Shown: piece by piece, positions 45,091-53,155 of the stretch | How the letters are laid out: each line of letters starts with the position of its first letter | Numbering within the stretch: the first letter of the stretch is position 1 | Origin: Candidatus Gastranaerophilales bacterium | Lineage (GTDB): Bacteria; Cyanobacteriota; Vampirovibrionia; Gastranaerophilales; Gastranaerophilaceae | DNA: 64,000 nt | Direction: 5' to 3' | Assembly: GCA_944322615.1 (NCBI GenBank) | Contig: CALUPH010000002.1 | Coordinates: 124,001-188,000 of the forward strand | Program-made: the position numbers and the translations under genes | The notes under the pieces: model-generated | Seen by the model: the letters and a program-made list of their open reading frames with translations, nothing else | What the model was told of the DNA's origin: nothing | The model's database searches: none

Positions 45091-45363
45091 ATGGCAAATA
45101 TTAAATCCGCTAAAAAAAGAATTTTAACTGCAGAAAGAAACTATGAAAGAAATGTTGCTTTCAGATCTGCTATTAAAACTGCTGTTAAAAAAGTTGTTGT
45201 TTTAGCGCAAGCCAAAGAAAAAGACCAAGCAGCTATTAATACAGCATTATCAGCAGCATATAAATTATGTGATAAAGCTGTTTCTAAAGGTATTTTACAT
45301 AAAAATACTGCTGCCAGAAAAAAATCAAGATTAACAAAAGCAGTTAACAAATTAATGGCTTAA
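45091..45363 (+). CDS. rpsT: 30S ribosomal protein S20
   Basis: 90 residues, very basic. Binds 16S rRNA early in assembly. The N-terminus [21 protein letters not shown] and the C-terminal [19 protein letters not shown] are diagnostic. AAAGGG lies 9-14 bases upstream of the ATG. Followed by a strong terminator. Confidence 0.98.
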   Translation: MANIKSAKKRILTAERNYERNVAFRSAIKTAVKKVVVLAQAKEKDQAAINTALSAAYKLCDKAVSKGILHKNTAARKKSRLTKAVNKLMA

Positions 45364-45394
45364 TTGTTTTTGATTAACCTTAATTTTTAGGTTT

Positions 45395-45425
45395 AAAAAA
45401 AGCTCCTGACATTGAGGAGCTTTTT
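45395..45425. terminator. Terminator between rpsT and the convergent omega-like gene
   Basis: AGCTCCT / AGGAGCT stem with A7 before and T5 after; works in both directions. Confidence 0.9.
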
Positions 45426-45448
45426 ATTTTATTATCTTTATATTTTTA

Positions 45449-45691
45449 TTAACCAACTAATCCCGAATCATCATATTCTGAAGCTTTTACCATAATAGCA
45501 TGTTCAACAGGATTTTCTTTTTTTATTGATGTGTCAAAAGGAACTTCATCAAAACTATATTCTTCTTTTACTCTTTTTAACTGATTTTCATCAACCAATT
45601 TTTTTGCAAGTTCAGCAATTTCATATACTAATTGGTATCTGTTTTCAGTTGTTTCGTTAAGATCCCACGCTATTTTTATAATTTGGTTCAT
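45449..45691 (-). CDS. rpoZ: Probable RNA polymerase omega subunit
   Basis: 80 residues from ATG 45691, which follows a perfect GGAGGA site; the frame is open a further 20 codons upstream without one. The core NRYQLVYEIAELAKKLVDE matches the R-x-x-LV-x-x-x-A-x-R-A-R segment of omega, and NPVEHAIMVKASE fits the KPV-x-x-AI segment. Omega helps assemble and stabilise RNA polymerase. The protein is divergent (no RAR), so the call is from length and two motifs only. Confidence 0.6.
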   Translation of the reverse strand: MNQIIKIAWDLNETTENRYQLVYEIAELAKKLVDENQLKRVKEEYSFDEVPFDTSIKKENPVEHAIMVKASEYDDSGLVG

Positions 45692-46005
45692 AAATTCCTC
45701 CAGTATAATTTCAGATATTTTAATAATACTATGCTCATTTTTTAATATCAAGCAATGTTTTTTTCTTAGAAATTAAAATATTAATTTTTGTAAATGGGCG
45801 TAAAATCATGTGTCATCATGCTTTGCCATGTTTCGAACTCATCCGGTTATATATATTAAAAATTGTAAACTTGAATTTAATATCATGGAAACTCATGTGT
45901 CATCATGCTTTCCATGATTTTATGTTCTATTACACATATAAGGCTTCTAGCCCTATATCATGCCTAAAACCTATGATTATAAAGGTAGGTAATTTTATAG
46001 GTTTT
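45692..46005. other. Non-coding stretch with direct and inverted repeats
   Basis: 314 bases between the omega-like gene and the best start of the TPR gene. It contains a pair of near-identical 24/25-base direct repeats (45806-45830, 45893-45916), a 10-bp hairpin over the second copy (45882-45891 with 45909-45918), and a second hairpin ending at the ATG. The frame of the TPR gene is open through part of it, but those codons (MCHHALPCF..., MCHHAFHDF...) only translate the repeats and look non-coding. Confidence 0.55.
45806..45916 (+). repeat. Direct repeat pair TCATGTGTCATCATGCTTT(G)CCATG
   Basis: Copy 1 at 45806-45830, copy 2 at 45893-45916, differing by one base deletion, 87 bases apart. Copy 2 is flanked and overlapped by ATCATGGAAA / TTTCCATGAT, so it sits within a 37-base hairpin. 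No coding sense is evident. Confidence 0.75.
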
Positions 46006-46006
46006 A
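45965..46006 (+). promoter_or_regulatory. Hairpin that ends at the start codon of the TPR gene
   Basis: TAAAACCTAT (45965-45974) pairs with ATAGGTTTTA (45997-46006). The 3' arm covers the weak AGG ribosome site and the A of the ATG, so it could lower translation. Loop of 22 bases holds AAGGTAGG. Confidence 0.4.
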
Positions 46007-46581
46007 TGCAAAATTCAAGTAATTACTCATATATAGACAACAAAGTAATTAATATTAAGTCAGAACTCCTTTGCAGAGAAGCTGAAGATGATTTTTATTA
46101 TTTCAATAAGATAAATGAAGCTTTCAAAAAACTTACTCAAGCGGTAAGGCTTACACCAACACACTTAAAAAGTACTATCTTACTCGCTGATATTTGTTTT
46201 ATTAAAGGAAAAATAAAAAAAGCTTTAAATCTATATTCAATAGCAAAAAATATTTCACCAAATAATAGCAAAATAACAGCTGCAATTGCCAACTGCTATT
46301 ACGTTTTAGGAAATTACTCGCAGGCATTGATTTATATAGAAGAATCTATTAAAAAAATTAATCTTGAAAATTGTGAACTTTATTCGCAATTACTTGAAAT
46401 TAAAATAAATATTCTTTTTGAACAAAAAAAATACAAAGAAGCATATTCTACTTTTATCAATTTTAAGAATAATCTAAGGAAAATATCTTTCATTACAGAT
46501 TATAATATTAATTATGAATTACTTAGTAAGAAAATAGACTTACAGAAAAAAGTTCAAAAATCTAATTTAAAAATTGTTTAG
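46006..46581 (+). CDS. Tetratricopeptide-repeat protein
   Basis: 191 residues from ATG 46006; other in-frame starts at 45973 and 45808 are possible but extend into repeat DNA. At least three TPR-like helix pairs: NEAFKKLTQAVRLTPTHLKS, a following ADICFIKGKIKKALNLYSIA unit, and YYVLGNYSQALIYIEESI, ending in a Lys-rich tail. A protein-interaction scaffold, partner unknown. No signal peptide. The next gene on the same strand begins 24 bases later. Confidence 0.65.
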   Translation: MQNSSNYSYIDNKVINIKSELLCREAEDDFYYFNKINEAFKKLTQAVRLTPTHLKSTILLADICFIKGKIKKALNLYSIAKNISPNNSKITAAIANCYYVLGNYSQALIYIEESIKKINLENCELYSQLLEIKINILFEQKKYKEAYSTFINFKNNLRKISFITDYNINYELLSKKIDLQKKVQKSNLKIV

Positions 46582-46605
46582 AATATTGGTTAGAAAGACA
46601 AAATA

Positions 46606-47613
46606 GTGAAAAGTCATATAAAAAAATTTGTTTTATTACTCATAACTTTAGTTTTCTTATATTTTGTCTTTGTTAATTTAGATATAAAAGAGCTAATAAA
46701 AAGCATAAAAGAATTTGATATAAAATACATTATATTTCTAAGCATTTCAATAATTTTATCGCTTGCCTGCAGAGGAATTTGCTTTAAACAGCTTATATCT
46801 AAAACAGTACATGTACCATTAAAAGAACTTGTTCCATTATGTTTAACAGCTGCATCATTAAATATTGTTTTACCGGCAAGAGCTGGCGATATATTTAGAG
46901 CTTTTTTTATAGGTCAAAAATATAACGTAAGCAAAATTAAAATATTTGGTACAGTTATGTTAGAAAGAATATTTGATGTATTCGTAATATTTTGTTTTCT
47001 ATTAGTTGGTGTTTTTATGTACCATAAGAATGAACTTGCTATTAAATTATGTTCATTTGCAGGTGCTTGTATTCTTATAGGAATTACATTTGCAATAATT
47101 ACTTTTAAATATAATAAAACAGATGAAATTTGCAATCATATAATTAATAAAACAAAATCACTACCATTTTCTAATTTAATTCAAAAAGCAACAAATTTTA
47201 CAAATAAAACGTGCAATTCATTTTTTAACGGATTTGAAGTTATAGAAGCACCAAAAAAAATATTTGCTGCTTTAATAGCATCTTTTGGAATATGGTTTTT
47301 TGAATGTTTAAACTTTTATATTACAATACAAGGTTTCGGATACCATTTACATTGGTCAGTAACAATTTTTATTATTTGTTTTATTGCACTTGCTTGTATG
47401 GTACCATCTACCTCTATATTTATTGGACCTTACCAATTAGCTGTAATAACAGCATTTTCAATTTATGATGTAAATAAAGAAGGTGCTCTTGCAATTTCTT
47501 TTGTAGAGCAAGCTATTGTTACGATTGTAACTTCAATATTCGCCATACTGTTTTTATTAAAAAATAATATTTCTTTTAAAGATTTACAAAAAGATGTACA
47601 AGAAAAATTCTAA
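46606..47613 (+). CDS. Flippase-like membrane protein (UPF0104 / LPG synthase TM family)
   Basis: 335 residues with a GTG start. About eight transmembrane helices. The segment CLTAASLNIVLPARAGDIFRAFF is the family hallmark (N-x-x-LPAR-x-GD), and a GTVMLERIFDVFVI follows. The family includes the membrane half of lysyl-phosphatidylglycerol synthase (MprF) and stand-alone proteins implicated in lipid or glycolipid flipping. The MprF catalytic domain is absent. Role in envelope lipid transport is inferred. Confidence 0.82.
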   Translation: MKSHIKKFVLLLITLVFLYFVFVNLDIKELIKSIKEFDIKYIIFLSISIILSLACRGICFKQLISKTVHVPLKELVPLCLTAASLNIVLPARAGDIFRAFFIGQKYNVSKIKIFGTVMLERIFDVFVIFCFLLVGVFMYHKNELAIKLCSFAGACILIGITFAIITFKYNKTDEICNHIINKTKSLPFSNLIQKATNFTNKTCNSFFNGFEVIEAPKKIFAALIASFGIWFFECLNFYITIQGFGYHLHWSVTIFIICFIALACMVPSTSIFIGPYQLAVITAFSIYDVNKEGALAISFVEQAIVTIVTSIFAILFLLKNNISFKDLQKDVQEKF

Positions 47614-47702
47614 GTTTTATTAAGAAATAAAAAAAGAAATTTATTTTCGAGCAATTAAAAATATTTTTTTTCTTTATCAAATTAAAGGTAAGGAGAAAAT
47701 AA

Positions 47703-47987
47703 ATGAGTATCCAAAGTGTAAATTTAATAAAAGGTATTTGTAAAAAGATTAGTGCTTCAAATGCGACAAAAACAGCATTAAACAAAAAAGCGATTCAAAA
47801 TGCACTTGTCAGAAATGCCGATAAAAATTGTTTACAAAAAGCAGTCCCTATAGAAATTATAGATAGCGGAATAAAAACAGGCATAGGTGAAAAATTATTG
47901 CCTGTTCTCGGATTAAGTGCAGCCAGCGGATATTCTGCAAATAAAGCACTTGAAAAAGGGCAAAGAGTTTTTTCTACTACTGCATAA
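47703..47987 (+). CDS. Small protein with the M-x-I N-terminal pattern
   Basis: 94 residues, function unknown. AAGGAG 7-12 bases upstream marks the start. The N-terminus MSIQSVNLIKGICKK is almost the same in its first four residues as the 11584 protein (MSIQPV). It is basic with three cysteines, has a short moderately hydrophobic stretch (LLPVLGLSAASGYSA), and no signal peptide. A terminator follows directly. Confidence 0.72.
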   Translation: MSIQSVNLIKGICKKISASNATKTALNKKAIQNALVRNADKNCLQKAVPIEIIDSGIKTGIGEKLLPVLGLSAASGYSANKALEKGQRVFSTTA

Positions 47988-47990
47988 AAC

Positions 47991-48022
47991 AAAAAAGATA
48001 TTGATTTCTCAATATCTTTTTT
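47991..48022. terminator. Bidirectional terminator
   Basis: AAAAAAGATATTG / CAATATCTTTTTT with a short loop, between the 47703 gene and the convergent oxidoreductase gene. Confidence 0.9.
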
Positions 48023-48044
48023 GTTATTAATAACTTTTATTTTA

Positions 48045-49418
48045 TTAAAGTTTAGCAAGGTATTCATTAATAGCTTTTGCAGCTCTTTTACCTGCCCCCA
48101 TTGCATTAATTGCAGTAGATGAACCAGTCGGAGCAACGTCACCACCAGCGTAAACTCCATCAACTGAAGTTTCACCTGTTTCAGCATTAATAACAATATA
48201 ACCTTTTTTGTCAGTATCTAAATTCATACTATCTTTTAACATAGATGCTTGAATTGTAGGGTTAGGACCTGTACCTAATGCAACAACAACTGTATCTACA
48301 TCCAAATCAACAAATTTGCCTGTAGGAACAGGTTTTCTTCTGCCTGATTCGTCAGGTTCCCCAAGTTCCATAATTTCAAACTGCATGCCATTTACATAAC
48401 CGTCTTTATTATAAATTTCTTTTGGTGCATGCAAGAACTTAAATACAACACCTTCTTCTTTTGCGTGTCTGATTTCTTCTAAACGTGCAGGTAATTCAGC
48501 TTCAGTTCTTCTATATACAATATAGACTTCTTTAAAACCAACTCTTACCGCAACACGAGCAGCATCCATAGCAACATTACCACCGCCAATTATAGCAGCT
48601 TTTTCACCTACTCTTATAGGAGTTGCCGTTTCTTCTAAATTTGCTTGCATCAAATTAACTCTTGTTAAGAATTCATTTGCAGAGAATACTCCGTTTAGAT
48701 TTTCCCCGGGAATTCCCATCATTTTTGGCAATCCTGCACCTGAACCTATAACGATAGCATCAAATCCATCTTCTTTTAATTGTTTTATAGTGATAGATTT
48801 TCCGACAACAACATTTGTATAAAATTTAACACCCATTGCTTTTAAATTATCAATTTCTTTATCAAGGAAAGTTCTTGGTAATCTAAAAGGAGGAATACCA
48901 TATCTTAATACACCGCCTAATTTATGAAGTGCTTCAAAAACAACAACATCGTGTCCTGCTTTTCTCAAGTCAGCAGCCGCAGTAATACCGGCACAACCGG
49001 AACCAACTATTGCAACTTTTTTACCCGTTTCTTTTATTTCACCTACTTTTAAGCTTGTTGCATCACCAACATAACGTTCTAACGCACCAATTGCTATAGG
49101 TTCAGATTTTATACCCAATACGCATTTGCTTTCACATTGACGTTCTTGAGGACAAACTCTACCGCATACAGAAGGTAATAAACTTGATTCTCTGATAATT
49201 TCACCTGACTTTTCAATATCACCTTCTTTTAATGCATTTATAAATCCGGGGATATTTATATTTACTGGACACCCCTGTACACATCTTGGATTTTTACAAT
49301 TTAAACAACGAGAAGCCTCTAATTTTGCTTGTTCATCTGTTAAATTTGACTCAACTGCTTCAAAATTAGTACGCCTAACCATCGGGTCTTGTTCATGTTG
49401 TCTTTGTCTTACTGCCAT
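48045..49418 (-). CDS. gltA: NADPH-dependent glutamate-synthase-like flavoprotein (homotetrameric GltA / GltD type)
   Basis: 457 residues. The N-terminal domain has the two cysteine clusters for [4Fe-4S] centres (CLNCKNPRCVQGCP and CGRVCPQERQCESKC). It is followed by an FAD-binding GSGCAGITAAADLRKAGHDV and an NADPH-binding GGGNVAMDAARVAVRVG, ending with VYAGGDVAPTGSSTAINAM. Such proteins pass electrons from NADPH and act as the small subunit of glutamate synthase, as homotetrameric GltA, or as NfnB in bifurcating transhydrogenase. No glutamate synthase large subunit or nfnA is adjacent, so the stand-alone type is favoured, not proven. Confidence 0.88.
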   Translation of the reverse strand: MAVRQRQHEQDPMVRRTNFEAVESNLTDEQAKLEASRCLNCKNPRCVQGCPVNINIPGFINALKEGDIEKSGEIIRESSLLPSVCGRVCPQERQCESKCVLGIKSEPIAIGALERYVGDATSLKVGEIKETGKKVAIVGSGCAGITAAADLRKAGHDVVVFEALHKLGGVLRYGIPPFRLPRTFLDKEIDNLKAMGVKFYTNVVVGKSITIKQLKEDGFDAIVIGSGAGLPKMMGIPGENLNGVFSANEFLTRVNLMQANLEETATPIRVGEKAAIIGGGNVAMDAARVAVRVGFKEVYIVYRRTEAELPARLEEIRHAKEEGVVFKFLHAPKEIYNKDGYVNGMQFEIMELGEPDESGRRKPVPTGKFVDLDVDTVVVALGTGPNPTIQASMLKDSMNLDTDKKGYIVINAETGETSVDGVYAGGDVAPTGSSTAINAMGAGKRAAKAINEYLAKL

Positions 49419-49556
49419 ATCTATATCCTTCTTGTTTAACCAAAACTTAAGTAAATTATACTATAAAAACATTGTGTAATATTTTTGTTTTTTTGCAAAG
49501 TTTTTAACAAAATTTTTTAGGTATAATAACTTTAGAGTATTTAATGTGGAGAAGTT

Positions 49557-50735
49557 ATGAAAATCAACAAAAATTATTTGGAATTGGAAGATAGTTATTT
49601 ATTTTCAACCATTGCAAAAAAAGTAAATCAATTCGTAAAAGAAAACCCTGATAAAGATATAATCAGACTTGGTATTGGTGATGTTACATTACCTTTGGCT
49701 CCTGTAGTAGTCGAAGCTATAAAAAATGCAGCAGATGAAATGGGAAAAAAAGAAACATTTAAAGGATATGGACCAGAACAAGGCTATGCGTTTTTACGTG
49801 AAGCAATTCAAAAATATTATTCTCGTAAGAATGTAAATTTAGAAGCTGATGAAATTTTTATTTCAGACGGTGCAAAAAGTGATCTTGGTAATATCTTAGA
49901 TATTTTTGGACTTGAAAATACCGTTTTAGTACCGGATCCGGTATATCCTGTATATGTTGATACAAATGTAATGGCAGGAAGAAAAATAATTTTTGCAGAC
50001 GCAAATGAAAAAAATGGATTTTTACCATTACCTGATGAAAATGTTAAATGTGATATTATATATATTTGCTCACCAAATAACCCAACAGGAGCTGTTTATA
50101 CAAAAGACGGACTAAAAAAATGGGTTGACTATGCACTAAAAAATGATGCGGTTATACTATTTGATGCTGCATATGAATGTTTTATAAAATCAGAAGAACT
50201 TCCAAACAGTATATATGAAATCGAAGGTGCAAAGAAATGTGCCATAGAATTTTGTTCTTTCTCTAAAACAGCAGGTTTTACTGGTACAAGATGCGGATAT
50301 ACCGTAGTTCCGAAAGAATTAGTAAAAGAAGGTGTTTCTTTACATAAATTCTGGTTAAGAAGACAAACAACAAAATTCAACGGAGTACCTTATATTGTTC
50401 AAAAAGGTGCAGAAGCGATATTTTCTGAAAAAGGACAAGAGCAAATAAAAGAAAACATAGCTTACTATAGCGAAAATGCAAAAATTATTGCAGAAACTAT
50501 GGATAAAAAGGGCATATGGTATACCGGAGGTAAACACTCACCGTACATATGGTTAAAATGCCCAAATAACATGTCTTCTTGGGAATTTTTTGATTACCTT
50601 TTAAATAATATTGCAGTAGTTGGAACCCCAGGGGCTGGATTTGGTAAAAATGGTGAAGGATACTTCAGATTAACATCTTTCGGCAACCGTGAAAAAACAA
50701 TTGAAGCAATGGAAAGATTTTCAAAACTATTTTAA
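49557..50735 (+). CDS. dapL: LL-diaminopimelate aminotransferase
   Basis: 392 residues. PLP enzyme that converts tetrahydrodipicolinate directly to LL-diaminopimelate with glutamate, the shortcut used by plants, cyanobacteria, chlamydiae and some anaerobes for lysine and wall synthesis. The start is MKINKNYLELEDSYLFSTI; RLGIGDVTLPLAP, YGPEQGYAFLREAI and the Schiff-base Lys of SFSKTAGFTGTRCGY are present. Single gene followed by a terminator. Confidence 0.96.
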   Translation: MKINKNYLELEDSYLFSTIAKKVNQFVKENPDKDIIRLGIGDVTLPLAPVVVEAIKNAADEMGKKETFKGYGPEQGYAFLREAIQKYYSRKNVNLEADEIFISDGAKSDLGNILDIFGLENTVLVPDPVYPVYVDTNVMAGRKIIFADANEKNGFLPLPDENVKCDIIYICSPNNPTGAVYTKDGLKKWVDYALKNDAVILFDAAYECFIKSEELPNSIYEIEGAKKCAIEFCSFSKTAGFTGTRCGYTVVPKELVKEGVSLHKFWLRRQTTKFNGVPYIVQKGAEAIFSEKGQEQIKENIAYYSENAKIIAETMDKKGIWYTGGKHSPYIWLKCPNNMSSWEFFDYLLNNIAVVGTPGAGFGKNGEGYFRLTSFGNREKTIEAMERFSKLF

Positions 50736-50764
50736 AAAAGAGGAGTTTAAAACTCCTCTTTTTT
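50734..50764. terminator. Bidirectional terminator after dapL
   Basis: AAAAAAGAGGAGTTT / AAACTCCTCTTTTTT, nearly perfect stem. Confidence 0.92.
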
Positions 50765-50765
50765 A

Positions 50766-51089
50766 TTAGTTATGTTTTGATTTTTCAACATATTTTAATA
50801 TAGCAGATGAAACAGAAGGTCTTTCGTACCAATCACGTATGTACCTTTCAAGCCCAAAACAACTTCCTCTTTCTTTTAGTCCGTTATTAACATTGAATGC
50901 AGCTTCACACATACCTATCTGTACTGTAAAAAACGGACTTTTAGGGTTTTTAACATCTATATTAAAACTTAAACCACGAACTCTTTTAGCTCCGCCTGAA
51001 ACTTTTTCTTCTATATCCTTTTTAGAGGTAAGAAGATTAATCAATGATTGTTCCAATTCTGTTATTACTGGATCTTTTCCTTCAGCCAT
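50766..51089 (-). CDS. Unknown 107-residue protein in the serine dehydratase operon
   Basis: Function unknown. Soluble. The N-terminal third is acidic helix, then a beta-like segment (VRGLSFNIDVKNPKSPFFTVQ) with a GMCEAAF and GSCFGLERYI containing two cysteines. It follows sdaAA with a 4-base gap, so is cotranscribed with the dehydratase. It is not an ACT domain by eye. It could assist the Fe-S enzyme or simply share the promoter. Confidence 0.65.
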   Translation of the reverse strand: MAEGKDPVITELEQSLINLLTSKKDIEEKVSGGAKRVRGLSFNIDVKNPKSPFFTVQIGMCEAAFNVNNGLKERGSCFGLERYIRDWYERPSVSSAILKYVEKSKHN

Positions 51090-51093
51090 ACTC

Positions 51094-51990
51094 TTATCCT
51101 TCTCTAAAATATTTATCTTTCAAGTGCCTATTAATTAATATACCACATTTTGTAGTTGCTAAACCCCCTTGCGATGTTTCTTTTAACAATGGGGACATCA
51201 ATTGACCTGTTTGGACCATTGCATCAATAACTTCATCAAAAGGTATTTTACTTTCAACTCCTGCCATAGAAAGTTCTGCAGCAGTAATTGCGTGTATTGC
51301 AAGAAATACGTTTCTTTTAACACAGGGGATTTCAACCAATCCAGCAACAGGATCACAAGTCAAACCTAAAATATTCTTAATTGCCAAAACTGCTGCATTA
51401 ATTATTTGATTTTCATTTCCACCGAGAATTTGCACAGCAGAAGCAGCACTCATAGCTGAAGCGACACCGCACTCCGCTTGGCATCCCGCTACAGCACCTG
51501 CCATTGCAACTTTTGATGATATAACATAGCCTATTGTACCTGCGGTAATTAGTGCATTTATTTCTTCTTCTTCTGTCAAATTATATTTTTCTGATAAAGA
51601 AATAATAACAGCAGGAACTATCCCGCAAGAACCGGCTGTTGGACATGCAACAATCTTATTCATTCTTAAATTTTCTTCCATTGTTGCAAGTGCATAAGTT
51701 GTAATCTTTTCATATAGATCGCCAAACAATGCAGGTGTTTGAGCATATCTTTTTTTTAATTTTAATGTATCATCACCGCATAATCCGCTAAAAGATTTTT
51801 CACTTGAAGTAAGACCACTAACAATTGCTTCTTTCATTGCATTTATATTTTTTAGAACTTTTTCTCTTACTTCTTTTACAGTAATTTCAAAATCATAGGC
51901 TTCTTTTTCCTGCATTATTTCATATATTTTTTTATTTTCTTCTTTGCAGGCTCTCAAAAGTTTTTCAAAAGTGTTTATAGAATATTCCAA
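51094..51990 (-). CDS. sdaAA: L-serine dehydratase, iron-sulfur type, alpha subunit
   Basis: 298 residues. With the beta subunit it deaminates L-serine to pyruvate and ammonia using an oxygen-sensitive [4Fe-4S] cluster. Cysteines are found in the expected ACPTAGSCGIVPAV-like segment (CPTAGSCG), GCQAECGVASA and LTCDPVAGLVEIPC. Two-subunit arrangement as in Firmicutes and other anaerobes. One base separates it from sdaAB. The 2-aminoacrylate intermediate is a substrate for the RidA encoded at 37844. Confidence 0.95.
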   Translation of the reverse strand: MEYSINTFEKLLRACKEENKKIYEIMQEKEAYDFEITVKEVREKVLKNINAMKEAIVSGLTSSEKSFSGLCGDDTLKLKKRYAQTPALFGDLYEKITTYALATMEENLRMNKIVACPTAGSCGIVPAVIISLSEKYNLTEEEEINALITAGTIGYVISSKVAMAGAVAGCQAECGVASAMSAASAVQILGGNENQIINAAVLAIKNILGLTCDPVAGLVEIPCVKRNVFLAIHAITAAELSMAGVESKIPFDEVIDAMVQTGQLMSPLLKETSQGGLATTKCGILINRHLKDKYFREG

Positions 51991-51991
51991 C

Positions 51992-52660
51992 TTATGCCTC
52001 TAGTTTTTTCACATTTCTAACAAAATACACATCATCAATTTTTTTTATTTCATCAATCAAAATATCAGAAACATTACCATCTAAACAAATGCACATTGAG
52101 GCGGTTTTTCCCCTTGCATTTCTGTCACAATCAAGTGAAGCAATATTTATATTTTCTTTTTGAATTAATGTTGAAACTTTTGATATCATCCCGGGTTTAT
52201 CTTTATAAAATAGAACAAGAGTATTATATTCACCTGAAATTTTAGTTGCGAAATCATCAATCTTAACTATCTCAACATTTCCTGCTCCTACAGAATTCCC
52301 GGAGACTATCATTTGAATTTTTCCATCTAAAATAAAATCAACAGAGTTAGGATGCATATCCAAATTTTGTTCAAATTCATAATTGTATTTTATTCTTTTT
52401 GCTTCTTCATTATCATAAATATTTTTTATTTCGTCACTATCAACATTGAAGCCTAAAAGCCCTGCCAATAAGCCTTTATCTGTACCGTGGCCTTTTCCTG
52501 TTTGAGCAAAAGAATTATACAATCTGAATGTAACTTTTGTAGGAGTTTCACCGTAAATATTTCGGACCAACAAACCAAGCCTGACAGCACCTGCAGTATG
52601 AGAACTGGATGGACCTGTCATAATAGGTGATATAACATCAAATAATGAACGTTGTTTCAT
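51992..52660 (-). CDS. sdaAB: L-serine dehydratase, beta subunit
   Basis: 222 residues. The N-terminal domain has the SLFDVISPIMTGPSSSHTAG hallmark. The C-terminal ACT domain (about 145-222, TLVLFYKDKPGMISKVSTL) probably senses serine. First gene of the operon. Its leader carries a hairpin plus T tract at 52709-52740 in the sdaAB direction, a candidate attenuator. Confidence 0.95.
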   Translation of the reverse strand: MKQRSLFDVISPIMTGPSSSHTAGAVRLGLLVRNIYGETPTKVTFRLYNSFAQTGKGHGTDKGLLAGLLGFNVDSDEIKNIYDNEEAKRIKYNYEFEQNLDMHPNSVDFILDGKIQMIVSGNSVGAGNVEIVKIDDFATKISGEYNTLVLFYKDKPGMISKVSTLIQKENINIASLDCDRNARGKTASMCICLDGNVSDILIDEIKKIDDVYFVRNVKKLEA

Positions 52661-52708
52661 AGTTTAATATTATATGTTTTCTTTTTGGTATGCAATATTA
52701 ATACAAAC

Positions 52709-52740
52709 AAAAAAAAGCTCTTTCTTAGGAAAAGAGCGTT
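52709..52740 (-). terminator. Hairpin and U tract in the sdaAB leader (candidate attenuator)
   Basis: On the minus strand GCTCTTT, 7-base loop, AAAGAGC, then T8. It ends about 50 bases before the sdaAB ATG. No gene on the minus strand ends upstream, so it is an intrinsic terminator within the leader. Confidence 0.7.
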
Positions 52741-52949
52741 AACTAGGTTAGTTTTGGTAGATAGTTGTTCAGTTTTAGACTTTTATGAGTCTTACATTTT
52801 CTTTAATAACCCTGAATATTTTTTTATGCGCATTTAATGCAACATTTTTACAATACTTTACATGTTTTTTATAAATGCTTATTTAAAAATTAAAGTTTTA
52901 GACAAATCGTCCGATTATAAAAAATACATTAAAAAAGTGAGGTATTAAT

Positions 52950-53084
52950 ATGTATTATTACAATTCGGTATGGCCAGGAGCATATAGTTTTAAAAGCGAA
53001 ATCAAATTGTTTACTCAATGGTTTAAAAATCAACTTGAAATAATACTAAATAAAATTGAAGAAACAGAAAAGAAACTCGGATAA
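52950..53084 (+). CDS. Small 44-residue protein
   Basis: ATG TAT TAT TAC ... to TAA, 44 codons. A GTGAGGT ribosome site lies 9 bases before the ATG. The peptide starts MYYYNSVWPGAYSFKSE and continues as an amphipathic, Lys/Glu-rich helix ending KKLG. No signal peptide or transmembrane helix. It is followed by a terminator that runs into the comM start. No family recognised. Confidence 0.55.
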   Translation: MYYYNSVWPGAYSFKSEIKLFTQWFKNQLEIILNKIEETEKKLG

Positions 53085-53104
53085 AATTATCATTGTTATT
53101 CAAT

Positions 53105-53152
53105 AAAAACCTATGGTATACTTGCTCTAGTAGCTAGTATATAGGTTTTTTT
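53105..53152 (+). terminator. Imperfect terminator hairpin just before comM
   Basis: AAAAACCTAT ... ATAGGTTTTTTT with an inner ATACT / AGTAT pairing. Ends 3 bases before the GTG of comM. It either ends the small gene or attenuates comM. Confidence 0.65.
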
Positions 53153-53155
53153 ACA

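Noticed and set aside
45808-46005. N-terminal extension MCHHALPCF... of the TPR protein
   Set aside because: The codons just translate the two direct repeats; no ribosome site; the TPR domain begins after 46006.
52652-52837. 61-codon plus-strand frame over the sdaAB leader
   Set aside because: No ribosome site; contains the terminator hairpin; peptide has no recognisable property.
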